64,000 nt of DNA from Protonemura montana (taxonomy: Eukaryota > Arthropoda > Insecta > Plecoptera > Nemouridae). The notes beneath the pieces were generated by a model. It had not been told where the DNA came from. It worked only from the letters and a program-made list of their open reading frames with translations, and did no database searches. Where the stretch lies: contig OX387609.1 of assembly GCA_947568835.1 (NCBI GenBank), forward strand, positions 7,269,660 to 7,333,659. The letters run 5' to 3'. Positions 45,901 to 56,400 of the stretch are shown piece by piece. The translations under genes were made by a program, and so were the position numbers. Each line of letters opens with the position of its first letter. Position 1 is the first letter of the stretch.

Positions 45901-48900
45901 TCAAACGGTTCCGGGCGCACTCTGACTGTACCAACGGGGTCAGGTCAGTCCGGGCCTTATGCAGATTTGTCATCTGTTTGGGGAAATGGCTGCAAGAGAG
46001 ATATCAATGTTAAATAGTATGTTGTGATTGCAAGAGAGGGAGAGTGAGAGGCAACAGTTTTGATAATCAGCCGTGCGAGTGAGGCAAGACTAAAAAAAAA
46101 ATTATTTAATCCATCTATTGGAAGAGGTCCCAACTGGTGTAGCTTGTAAACGAGTTGAATGTCATGAAACTTAGCAGGTCTTCCCTACTGCAAAGGTTTT
46201 GGGTAGCAATTTAAACCCAGGATAGAATATCTATGCGGGTCCATCTTTGGCGTAACTCTTGGTGAAGAATTTATTTAAGTTTGGTGTGAGTTTAATCAGG
46301 TACTTGTAACCTAGAGATTGTTTATAATTTGTCAGGTGCAGCCCTCTTTTAACACTTGGTAATGCTAAGGGTGTAATTAAAAGACGTAGGTTTTTTTATT
46401 TTAAATGGTTTTGTCTTTAATTTACACTGTTTAAAATGTTTCCAGCTACGTGGCACTCTTACCACTATTTGCTAGTCAACTTTGCCACAAATGTTACGAA
46501 TGTTCTTTTTTTATGAATTTAACTACCCTTTAAAAAACTGGACCAAAACCAGGTTCCCTGGTTGGGTACAATTTTTGAGAGCATAGTAGTGTTTATATAT
46601 TTAAAAAAAAAATCTATTGGAGTGAGTATTTACAATTTGAATTAGAATTAAGTTATTATGAATGTTGCTTGCCAAATCTCATCGTGTCCCGGTTGACCAT
46701 TGGTGCCTGCAAGTGATCGTACGCCGCCAACAAGAGAAGCGGAACCAAAACGTTCTCCCGTCGACCCAACTCCCGGCACGCCTGGACTATTGCTCCGACC
46801 TGTGACTTGTGACGAGCTGAGCAAAATTTCAGGTGTGTCGGTGGTTGGGCAAGCTTCGAGAGAAGACGACGTGAAGATACGCAGCCTTGAGTTGCACTAC
46901 AATTTTCTGTTGTTGGTATACAGATACTGTAAAGGTATGGGGGTTGGGGAGTGAAATTGTTTGATTTCAACTGGGTAATGAGGTGTTACCCAGAGGGGTA
47001 ACCCCCATTGAGGCCCACGAGGGATTCATTTGAGTTTTGTTTATGTTTTTGTATATTAGTTCGGTTCATGTTAGTTTTCGTTTTAATTAACTAAAAATAT
47101 AAATACCAGCTGTGATTCACTATTATATATATAGCAAATATGTATTATAAATATAACGTGTATATAATTGACAATTGTCGATATCATTTCTAATGATCTT
47201 AAGGCAAATAAATACGATACAATACAATGCAACAGTGAACTTAAAAAAGAAAAAGGTAATTCTCTTCAAGTGCAGTGTGGGAGGTATCTACAAGTTTTGA
47301 ATCCAGACCTTCAAGTAAATAATAGATGCAATCAGTTCTTCAATAGATTATGATGGTAACAGAAACTAACTTGAAAATTCGATGTTGATGAGCACAGAAA
47401 ATGTTGCAAAGTACCTACAAGTTTGATACAAAAGAGAATTTCTACATTTTTAATATTTTATCGACTATACTTTAGATGTCCATGAGTCAACTCCGCACCC
47501 ACGACAACTTCAGGCTACCTACCTTGCATGATATTGCCATACACTTTGCTCAAAGTTTCCCACAAATTTGATAACGACTGCTGCAGGCATTTTGCACTAA
47601 ATTCAACGGTTTTTGTGCTATTTTATAATAACCTCCCAAGAATTGACTGTCAATAGGCGACTCGCACCTCGATCTCCACCTATCGCGGGTTTTGCTCTTA
47701 CCAATTATTGAAAGTTTATTAGTGTTCTTAATAATAAAATACTTTGCACATTGCAAGCATGTCAAATTTAAATTAGATTTCACGGTTTTCTATTTTTTGT
47801 TGCCCCGGGTGATTGTGTGGTGTTTTCCTCGTGGCCTGAATCTTGCTCGGACCTGTCGTTCTGAATCGAGGTGAGCAAAGTTTCAGGTGTGTGAGTGGAG
47901 CAGTCATTCTACAACACAATCATTAGTTATGAAAGCCGAGGAGTGAGTGGAGAGTTGAAGAAAAATGACTTTTTATGACGAAAGGCCAGGTTTTTCAACT
48001 GTATGTTCCAATTTTAACGGTTGGTTAAAAGGGGCATATGCTAACTAGTCTGTTATTTTCTTAACACAATGACGAGAGCATGAGAAAATGTTATCTTCAA
48101 AAACTTGTATAAAGAAAGCAGTTGAGCTGTTATAAATCACTCAAAATTTCTAAACTAGATATAGACATGTTTGCGGTAAATGAAATGAGTGATATCTTCC
48201 TATATATTAACCTTATATAAAAGCTTTAAAATTGCGATGTTCAACTTTTTAGTTTGTATCTGACCAGCTGACCAGCTGACCAGCTGGGGTAACATTTTTC
48301 TGTACATGTTGATTTAAATTGCGAAATTTGGTTAAAAACGTGTGCAATTGGGTTATAATTGTTCAAAATTAAAATCTCTATCCTATTGTGACACTTTGAG
48401 GGTGATTTGAAAGCGTTTTTTTGGTGAAATATTGATAATTGTGTTTGAAATTTCCTGCCTAGGAAAATTGGAGCCATGTCTCACAGTTCGATTTTTATTT
48501 CATTCAAAACTTGCCTTTTACTCACCCGCAGCAGTTTGGTAATACTGTTTATGCATGCCTATGAAAGTTATTGAAGAAATTGAGCACAAACGCTGTTATT
48601 TACGTTCGTTTTAAGTGAAATAGAAATAATTTTGCAAAAAGTTTGACAGATGCATTCATTTGTTTGGTTTTTTGACCACTGCAGGGTGAACGAATTCTTA
48701 AACTTATCTTTGTGGCAGTGCATTCAGGATATTAAAACGTCAATGTCAATGTCAACGTCAATGTCAAATTCTTTTCAATATCTCTAAAACTGAAGGGAAA
48801 TAAATGACAAAACTGATATATTGTTGGTGTCTTGGCTAGCAAGATTGGTAAGCCCAGATTCTAAAAGGTATTTCACAAGTTTCACTCTCTAAAAAATATT

Positions 48901-49500
48901 TCAAGAAATCATACACGGAAATCTTTTGACAGCCAACTTCGTTTGTTTTCGAAATTGTCATCGTGGTCACTTTGGAATTCACAGAGTTTCCACAATGCAG
49001 TGACCCCAAGTGAAATAAGCGGCAAATTTCAAATAAAATAAATGGGGGTACTTTTGGTTGTGGTCCCATTAGAGGCTTTACATTAAAACCAAAATGCACA
49101 ATCCCTCAAAATCTTAAGGTGCCGTTAGGCATCGGGTACTGCTAGTATATATTATATGAATATACATAGCGTAAAAATAATAAATTACAAAGTATAAACC
49201 CCAGTGTTTTTATTAAATTGTTTACGGTAATTTTGTTATATCTTCCCACCTCAATTGTAATCAGCCATTCACTTTGAACATAACTGAAAAAAACATTGAC
49301 GTCGACATTCTCAACTTGGTTCCAGCATTCACGACAAGTTCCCAGTTCTGGCTACGTCTTCTGGACAACGGCACTTCGCGATAGCTGACTTTTCTAGCTC
49401 TGAAAGTTTGAATTCCAACCCCGAAGAACCCCCTCTAAAGAGGACAGCACCGATACGAGAGGATTGCGTTAAGCTTTGGTGGACCGGTGCTTATGAGTAG
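36908..49500 (+). CDS. WRAP53: WRAP53 / TCAB1 WD40 protein, telomerase and scaRNA Cajal body factor (8 exons)
   Basis: Binds the CAB box of scaRNAs and telomerase RNA and delivers them to Cajal bodies. Exons 36908-37662, 41491-41700, 42844-42930, 43468-43604, 44360-44461, 44905-45086, 45753-45943, 49326-49500 join in phase to 612 aa (human 548). Residues 1 to about 245 form an acidic, low-complexity, poorly conserved leader. The conserved part starts [21 protein letters not shown], then [83 protein letters not shown], and [20 protein letters not shown], the WD40 blades of the family. Exon 8 supplies the last blade ([13 protein letters not shown], then CVKLWW) after a 3.4-kb intron full of repeats. 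Identity is firm; the leader start is the first ATG of exon 1. Confidence 0.94.
37663..41490. other. WRAP53 intron 1 (3.8 kb)
   Basis: Holds several short open frames (for example 39432-39722 and 40138-40419) that resemble no family I know, have no splice-consistent chain and no codon bias. Part of it (about 40805-41000) is repeated at about 41995-42120 in intron 2, sharing CAGATGTTTCTGTGAGTT. Possibly decayed mobile or retro-copied DNA. Confidence 0.5.
40805..40925 (+). repeat. Low-copy repeat, copy A (partner about 41995-42105)
   Basis: Both copies read ATTGCCATG, then CATGCAGTGAAAT, CAGATGTTTCTGTGAGTT, then related but diverged sequence ending near TATTTG. Copy A is in WRAP53 intron 1 and copy B in intron 2. 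Class unknown. Confidence 0.7.
42354..42425 (+). repeat. Short WRAP53 intron repeat, copy 1 of 3
   Basis: GTGAGCAAAATTTCAGGTGT followed by GTCAGTGG. Related copies are at about 46777-46852 and 47838-47905, each preceded by a TTGCTC(T/C)(T/G)ACCT-like stretch. All lie in WRAP53 introns and in the same orientation. Confidence 0.75.
45283..45299. repeat. Run of 17 G
   Basis: Uninterrupted poly(G) just upstream of the 45307 SINE copy, in WRAP53 intron 6. It may be an assembly or sequencing weak spot. Confidence 0.9.
45307..45722 (+). repeat. 5S rRNA-derived SINE with intact head
   Basis: Head: CTCTTGTGAAATCACCGAAG, TTCAGCAATACTACGCTGGG, GTGGATGGGTGACC, a clear 5S A box to C box series. Body blocks GGTCCCCTTGGTGCTCTTCG and GGAGTAGGCTACATGCTGG, tail GAACAGTGCGCTGCTAATCA, then an A-rich end (AAAAAATAAAATC). 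Lies in WRAP53 intron 6. Confidence 0.88.
46777..46852 (+). repeat. Short WRAP53 intron repeat, copy 2 of 3
   Basis: CTGAGCAAAATTTCAGGTGT then GTCGGTGG, in WRAP53 intron 7. Confidence 0.75.
47625..47785 (+). repeat. Dispersed repeat, deleted copy (partner 50685-50882)
   Basis: Shares AACCTC..AATTG, GACTCGCACC(T/C)CGATC, then AATAATAAAATACTTTGCAC and TTGCAAGCAT with the second copy; lacks about 45 bp of its centre. In WRAP53 intron 7. Confidence 0.75.
47838..47905 (+). repeat. Short WRAP53 intron repeat, copy 3 of 3
   Basis: GTGAGCAAAGTTTCAGGTGT then GTGAGTGG, in WRAP53 intron 7. Confidence 0.75.
48264..48290. repeat. Short tandem TGACCAGC x3
   Basis: Three near-exact 8-bp units, seen directly, in WRAP53 intron 7. 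Confidence 0.8.
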
Positions 49501-50413
49501 CTCGTTAATCAAGTTCCTATTTGGTAACTTAATTTGCTCAACTTTGTGCCTTGCAAAATCTTTTAAGCTGGACCGCATTGATTTGTTAGTTTTTAGCGCA
49601 ACGGTGCTATAAGTCATACATTTTCCAGCCTGATTAACAGTCTAAATTGAGTTTCTTTAAGTGTCTAGGTAGTAGGTTGCTAAATAGTTGCTTAATTTAC
49701 ATTTATGTTAAATGCTTTATGTGAAGGATGTTCAGCTGGGTACAAAGCAGAATTTATGTAAGTTTATTGATCATTTGTGTTCAATTAATCACGTGTCATA
49801 GTCATCATTTGTTTGTTTTGTGAAGTTTTTTTTTAGAATTACTTTGTGTCCATAAGTACAAACTTTTTTTACGTCGTTCCAAGTTTCCGATGAAATTTTC
49901 TACTTTTTTGCAATTTTCTTTTAGTATCTTAGAAAGTTAAAACAATACAATGAACTGTGAACTCGAGATGTATTTGGAGATCTGTTTGAAATGCTGAGAC
50001 ATTCCTACAGAAGCTGGCAAAAGTAATTGTGAAATAAGATATGAAAACAAGAATTAAAATAAAACACAAAATCTGACGACAAAAGAAAATATTTCCACTT
50101 CTCCGTGTCTAGCATTTTTCAATCACTCATTCTATCCTTCTGTCTCATCACTCTTTCATAAACTTCCTTCTTTCCCTTATTATTTTAAAACTCAAAACTA
50201 GTATACGATTCGTATACCTGTTTTTTTTTATTGATTATTGTGTTCATATAGTGTTTATTGATAACGTATAATTGATATGTCATTTTTATGTCAAGACGTT
50301 GATTTATCAGCTTGCTATTAACACAATTGCCATGAACATTGACAATATTTTGATAAGACTCACTTCCTTTGATGTTGACTCGTGAGTTAACCAGTCCCTT
50401 ATAAGTCATAGCG
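49501..50413. other. WRAP53 3' flank and SLC17 5' flank
   Basis: About 0.9 kb, AT-rich, no gene. The AATAAA at 50058-50063 could end the WRAP53 transcript but lies 558 nt past the stop. No distinct promoter element of the transporter gene was recognised. Confidence 0.5.
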
Positions 50414-53400
50414 ATGACAATAAATATTGGTATCACTGAAGAAATTCGTCGAGTTACAGTTAAAACGACCAATGATGCAAATGCGACCTCAGGCTGTAAG
50501 AAATGTTGGCCGCCAACTCGAATTATTGTTGCACTGACTTGTTTTGTCATTTTGTCAATCCGCAGGGCATCTCAGGTAAGAATGGGATTTTGGTGGGAAG
50601 ACATTTTGCAACAAGCAGGAAGTTGGAAAAGAGGAGTCTAAAATAACGATGCTAGAAAGAGTACAGAGGATCTGACTAGAAAAGAAAACCTCTCAAAATT
50701 GAGGACTCGCACCCCGATCCCCACATGTCGTGGGTGTTGCTCCAACCAATTTTACCCGCTACAGGTGGAGATCTGGGTTCGAGCCCTCGTTTGAGCACCA
50801 ATTTTGGAGAGGTTATTATTGGTTCTAATAATAAAATACTTTGCCCATTGCAAGCATTTGCAATTTAAATCAGATTTCACTACATTTTTGGTATGTTGTA
50901 CTGTTTCAATGTAAACGCTGCAACGCACTAATACTATATTCTAATGTCCATACTTATTTTCCTGTTATCAGATTTATCAACCAAATAAAAATTATTTTCA
51001 GATGTCTATGTCAGTAGCAATTGTAGACATGGTAAAGGTTGAACCCTTGCTGAACGGCACTTCGATCCAATTACTGGGGGACGATATTTGTCCAGGAGTT
51101 TCATCCGAAACTGATGGAAATCCGGTAACAATCACTTTTTTGCAAAAATTCAAGCAATTTTTGATTGGATAGTAAAATAAGTACAACAGAGCGAGTCCGT
51201 CACTCACCACAACATTCACCCACGGTTCTGAACCACTTCACCAAACCAAAATTTATTCAACTAGAAATTATTAAATGTTAGTTGTCTATATAGTTTCTTT
51301 ACCATATACAGTCATGGTTATATGCTTGGCAGGATGGAGAGTTTGCCTGGAGTGAAACAATGCAAGGCGTTATCCTCTCGGGGCCTTACTTTGGGTTCAT
51401 CGCTGCTCAAGTTATCGGTGGCCGAACAGCGGAGCGATTTGGCTGCAGATTCGTAATCTTTATCTGCATGGTGATCACAGGAATGATGATCATTCTGATC
51501 CCCATCATCGCTCGAACTAACTTTGTGTTATTGATTGGGTCTCGAATTGTTGATGGCATATCTGGGGTACTAAACGTCTGATTATCTATGATTTATATTT
51601 GCAATTTTTCTTAAATAGTGAGCATAGACAAAAAATACCGTTGGAAGCCCCAGTACAAGTATGCTGCTCACCAATTATCTTCAAAATTGCTCTAGCCCTG
51701 ACCTTGGCAAATTTTTCTGTTCCAGGGACTGGTATCCCCTTCCGTTATGGTGCTGGTTTCCACTTGGTTTCCTCCGGAAGAGCGCTCTCGTTTCTCCGGA
51801 TTGATTTTTGCTTGTAAACCATTATTATTTTTTTTTTTTCTTCCCAACTGCCCCAAAGTTGGTCAAAATTAATAAAAGTCAATATGAAATATCCGAAAAA
51901 GTTACTTGTATGGCTTCAATATCACTAACGTATGAAGATACCATAAATTACCACATTACAAAAGATGTCATGGTTGCAATCATCTGACATTTGCAAATGA
52001 TTTATTCATTAATTATTCATTTTCAAGCAAAATTGACAGGGTCGTATTTTGGGAGTCCATACCCTGGACTATTCACTTACTTAAAATCAAGTCTATTTTG
52101 ACCGCTCATTGCTAAATCAGTTGGTTTTATCGGCAATTTCATGAAACATGCAACATGAGCCTGAGAAATGTGTATTAGCATTTGGTTACCAATTATTGTC
52201 ACACCTACAAGTGCTTGTCTTTCTGATCCATGTCTTACATTACAAAAGAGACCATGTTTGATCGATGATTGTGATTAACGACGCACTGTTTCCACAACGA
52301 GACCTGTGGCACTGGTCTAATGGTCGTTGGTGAATGAGTGGGTGATAAAGAGGATGATGATGAAACTAACATACTATAGAAGAGAGGAGGGAAAACCTGG
52401 TGCTGGCAAGTTGCCTACTCCTGTCGAATAGCAACAAGGGGACCACCGCCTTAATGTCCCTTCTGAAGTACGGTACAACTAGATCAGCAGAATTCCTCCA
52501 CAAATCCATGCTGTCGGGAGGTTGATAAGCAAGGCTAGTGAAGTTGTACTAACTTTCATCCCTCCAACCTCTCTCCCAAACAAAACTGGTCATGTGTATG
52601 ATGGTCACCCATCTTATACCTGACCCAGCGCAGTGTAGCTTAACTTCGGTGATCTTATGTGAACCGGTGCTTCCAACACGCCAAACCGTTCGGTCACGTC
52701 ATGTTTTATGTAATCATTTGTAAAGAAAAATACAGGCGAGGTTGGTCCCTTTCTAAAATTTCTAGTACGGATATCACTAATCCTCAACTCCGAAATCATG
52801 TCGGAGGCTTCTTAGCTTTTGAACTCAATTAAAATTAACTATTTTGAAAAAGAGATGTGACTCTTTCTCTTTCTACAGCCTCGGATTGTGGCCATTTGCT
52901 TGGGGCCATGTTGTCTGGTATTTTGGCTGATTGGCGTGGATGGCCGACGGTCTTCTACTTCTTCGGAGCACTCGACTTGAGCTTGTCGATACCCTGCCTT
53001 TTCCTCATCTATGACTCTCCAGCCAAGCACCCACGCATTACCGAACGCGAACGGCAGTTCATCGAGAATGCACTGGGACAGCAAGCGACTAAGACGGTAA
53101 AACAACTTTTCTTAGACTGTTTCATTGGACGTTGCGATCACGCAGCTTCTTTTAACTACATCTTTCTATTTCGTATGTTCTTTAAGTCTAATAGTATTAC
53201 TTTTTCAGTGTCCTTTTAATTTCTATCGTTAATGAAAAATAAAATAAACAGAAAAAAAATCTGGTTAGGGTAAATAAGCTTTCACTTTCATACCAAGCAG
53301 GGTCAGCGGGAATTCAAGTTCGGCACACATTTTGGCACAAGTTTGGCGCAAATAGCCACGCAGCTGACTTGCCATAAAACCTAGCAATCACCACCAAGCA

Positions 53401-56400
53401 GGGTTTGTCTACTAATTTGCTGTTTGCTTCAACATAACCAACTAACTACCAATTTACACCAACACCAACTAACAAGATTAGCATACCCATATGTATAAAT
53501 CCTTATGGGGGTGGAATTCGTGGAAATAGGAGATAGATTAGAGAAGGCAAAGTTAGAGGACAAATGGGAATTAATTTAAATCAACAGGAAAAAAATTAGG
53601 AAAGAAAGGGATTGGGATTGTAGAAAGAGGTGTTGAAGAGTGTAATGGTATTAGTCGAATGGACAAAAAAGGGATGAAAATGTAAAAAGTTTTAGGAAAT
53701 GGACAAAGAAGAGGATGTGAATGGAAGAATGGAAGGGAATACTCAGACACTGTATATACTTGTATAAATCTGTTTGATATAAATATATATATCTTTATCA
53801 TTTCCGTACCTGCATTTATGTACATTTATGTACCTGCATAATCAATGTTTAAACAATCTTCTTTTGTAATAAACTACTACTACTACTACTACTACTACAA
53901 GTAAGGGGTTTTGTTAATATCTGCATTGCATTTAGAAAGTCCAGCCATCTTCTAGCTTAAAAACGTATTTCAGCAAAATAAGGTCACCCTTAATTTATAA
54001 ACGACGTATAAATGAAGATAAAAGAAATTACAATATCTTAACAAATCAAATTACACCGACTCATAAACACAAGTCTACAATTGGATGGGTGACCATCATA
54101 CACTTGACTGAGACTTGACTCCCGAGACACTTGACCGATAGACTTGACACTTATTGTTTGGGAGAGAGGTTGGAGGGATTCAAGTCAGTACAGCAACTTC
54201 GCTCGCCTTGCTTATCAACCTTTTGACGGCATGACTTCGTGGAAGGATCCTGTGGTTTGAATTGTACCGTCCTTCGGAAGATATGCTAAGCCGGTAGTCC
54301 CCTTGGTGCTATTCCACAGGAGTAGGCTACATGCTGGTATCGGGTTTCCCCTCCTCTCTTCTAGGCTCAGTTAGGTTCATAATCATCCTCATCATCGTCC
54401 ACTCATTCACCGACGATTTAGACCAGTGTCACAGGCCCCGTTGTCAAAACAGTGCGTCGTTAAACACAATAATCAACCAATGAGTCTACAAAAATCTAGG
54501 CAACCATCAGATTTATTTCACTAAAAGATTCACGAATTCCTAACGCGTGCTGCCCCGAAAGCCCTTGCCCTGATGTTCGACGGGCGTTTGCCCCTCGCTG
54601 CGTTGACCCCCTCGTCCTCGTCCCAACCCGGCTCAATCACGGGGGGCGAGGGCCTCGCGGCAGGCGGCTTGAAAGCCCACGGAATCGGACGCCACGTCTC
54701 ATACTCTGTCTGGCACGGCAGCAAGTGTGTCAGCGTCAGGTAGTTGAGCGAGTGCGCGATCAACTTGGTTAGCGTCGAGAGGAAACGGACGCGGAACGAA
54801 CGGGGGCCAAAGTTTTCTGGCCACGATACGGACATGTTGTGGATGCCTCCTGGTGATGAATGATTTGAAGTAGTATAGTGTGGTTGCATAAATTGAAGAT
54901 TATCTTTACCAAGATGCATGAAAGAAGAAAAAAATCAGATATTATATCCAAAAGAAAGCAATATTATGTGACATAAGACAATAGAGTAATTTTCTTACGA
55001 TGTTGATTTCTTTTACTCGCAGCATTCTGAGCTTTGTTACAATTTTTCTCGCCAAATGGATCGCAAGAAATTTTACAGAAATCTTTCTGAAAAAGCTAAT
55101 TGACTTGGCAAATTTGTTTCCTTAATTACTAACCTTTATGGAGTTTTTCTTAATTAGCAATTAGCAATATGTTCACAGTTTGAGTCCCATATCTTCAAAC
55201 TTCTGGTACTTAGCTCTTTTGACTCCTTCCTAATTAATTTACAAGAAATGCTTACAGGAATGTAAGTCATAAATAAACTCAAGCTTCTGTAACGAAAATC
55301 TGTAACCCCAGAAGCTGTAGAGAAACGACAGATTGGGGAACCAATAGTTAACAATTTCATTTTGTAAGTATACCTCTTGCATTTGGAAAGTCGAGATTCC
55401 GAGTATTAATCACTTGGCCGAGGGGAATTTTTAAACCACGTTCGTCTTCTTCCCGGGCATCCTGAAATAAGGACAGAAAACCAATCGATTCAATTTTACA
55501 ATTGCCTTCAAGGAAAACAGTGAATCCATTATATTCTTTAGGTTAACAGTTGCAGCAAATTCTAACTCTCAAAATCTATGTCATGTTGTGGATTCACTAG
55601 ATTTAACAACAGATTTTCCTGTATTTTAGTAAGCAAAGAATGAGAACCAAAAAATAGGAATAGTTACCAACTTCCCAATCTAATCATCATCGAATCAATC
55701 AAAAATTGCTATCTCCCAGTCTCACCTTCCTTTCATTCTTCTCAACCAGCTTCTGAATGTTGAGCATGATTGCGGTGAGCTCCTTCGCTCTCCGCTCCTG
55801 CTCCTTATCCATTGCGATGAGTCGCTCTAAAGTTGTCGACGGCTTTTCCATTACGATGATCTCAGAGTTTTGTGGCGTTGGCGAAGTCAGGCTGATTCCT
55901 TCGCTCGATTTGCTTCCAGCAGCGATGGTTCGTGTAGAGGGAGAGCGCAAAGGTGGCATCTCGTCTTCTTCCAACGGAATCGTTTCGATATCAATTTGCT
56001 CGTTTGACACTTGGCCGTCGTCTTTAACGTGGTGATGATGGTGTTTGCTGATGAACAAGACAGGAGTTTTGAAACTTGACTGGGAGATTTAAATTTTCAA
56101 TTACTTCAATGCAATTTGACAATAAATCAGACAAATTGGAAACCCTGGAATACAATTCGGTTATAGTTCGGTTGTAGTCAATATCCACATGGCCCTTAAA
56201 CTGAATAAATTTTTAAATTATGGCAGCAGATCCGATTTCTTTGTTACTTGTTTCTTTGTTTCTGGAGCATTGGGTTCCAAAAACCGGCCCTTATTTAATC
56301 TGCACAGGTCATTAATAGTTTTTTTGTCATGGACCAAAAATTTTAACAAGATACAGAATTGTTCTATTGAAGATTAATGGCTGTGACAAAAGAAAATTAT

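Noticed and set aside
46446-46533. Candidate last exon of WRAP53 (reads [13 protein letters not shown]...)
   Set aside because: Phase and a few residues fit, but it lacks the SGQR and LWW motifs; the exon at 49326-49500 has them and also joins in phase.
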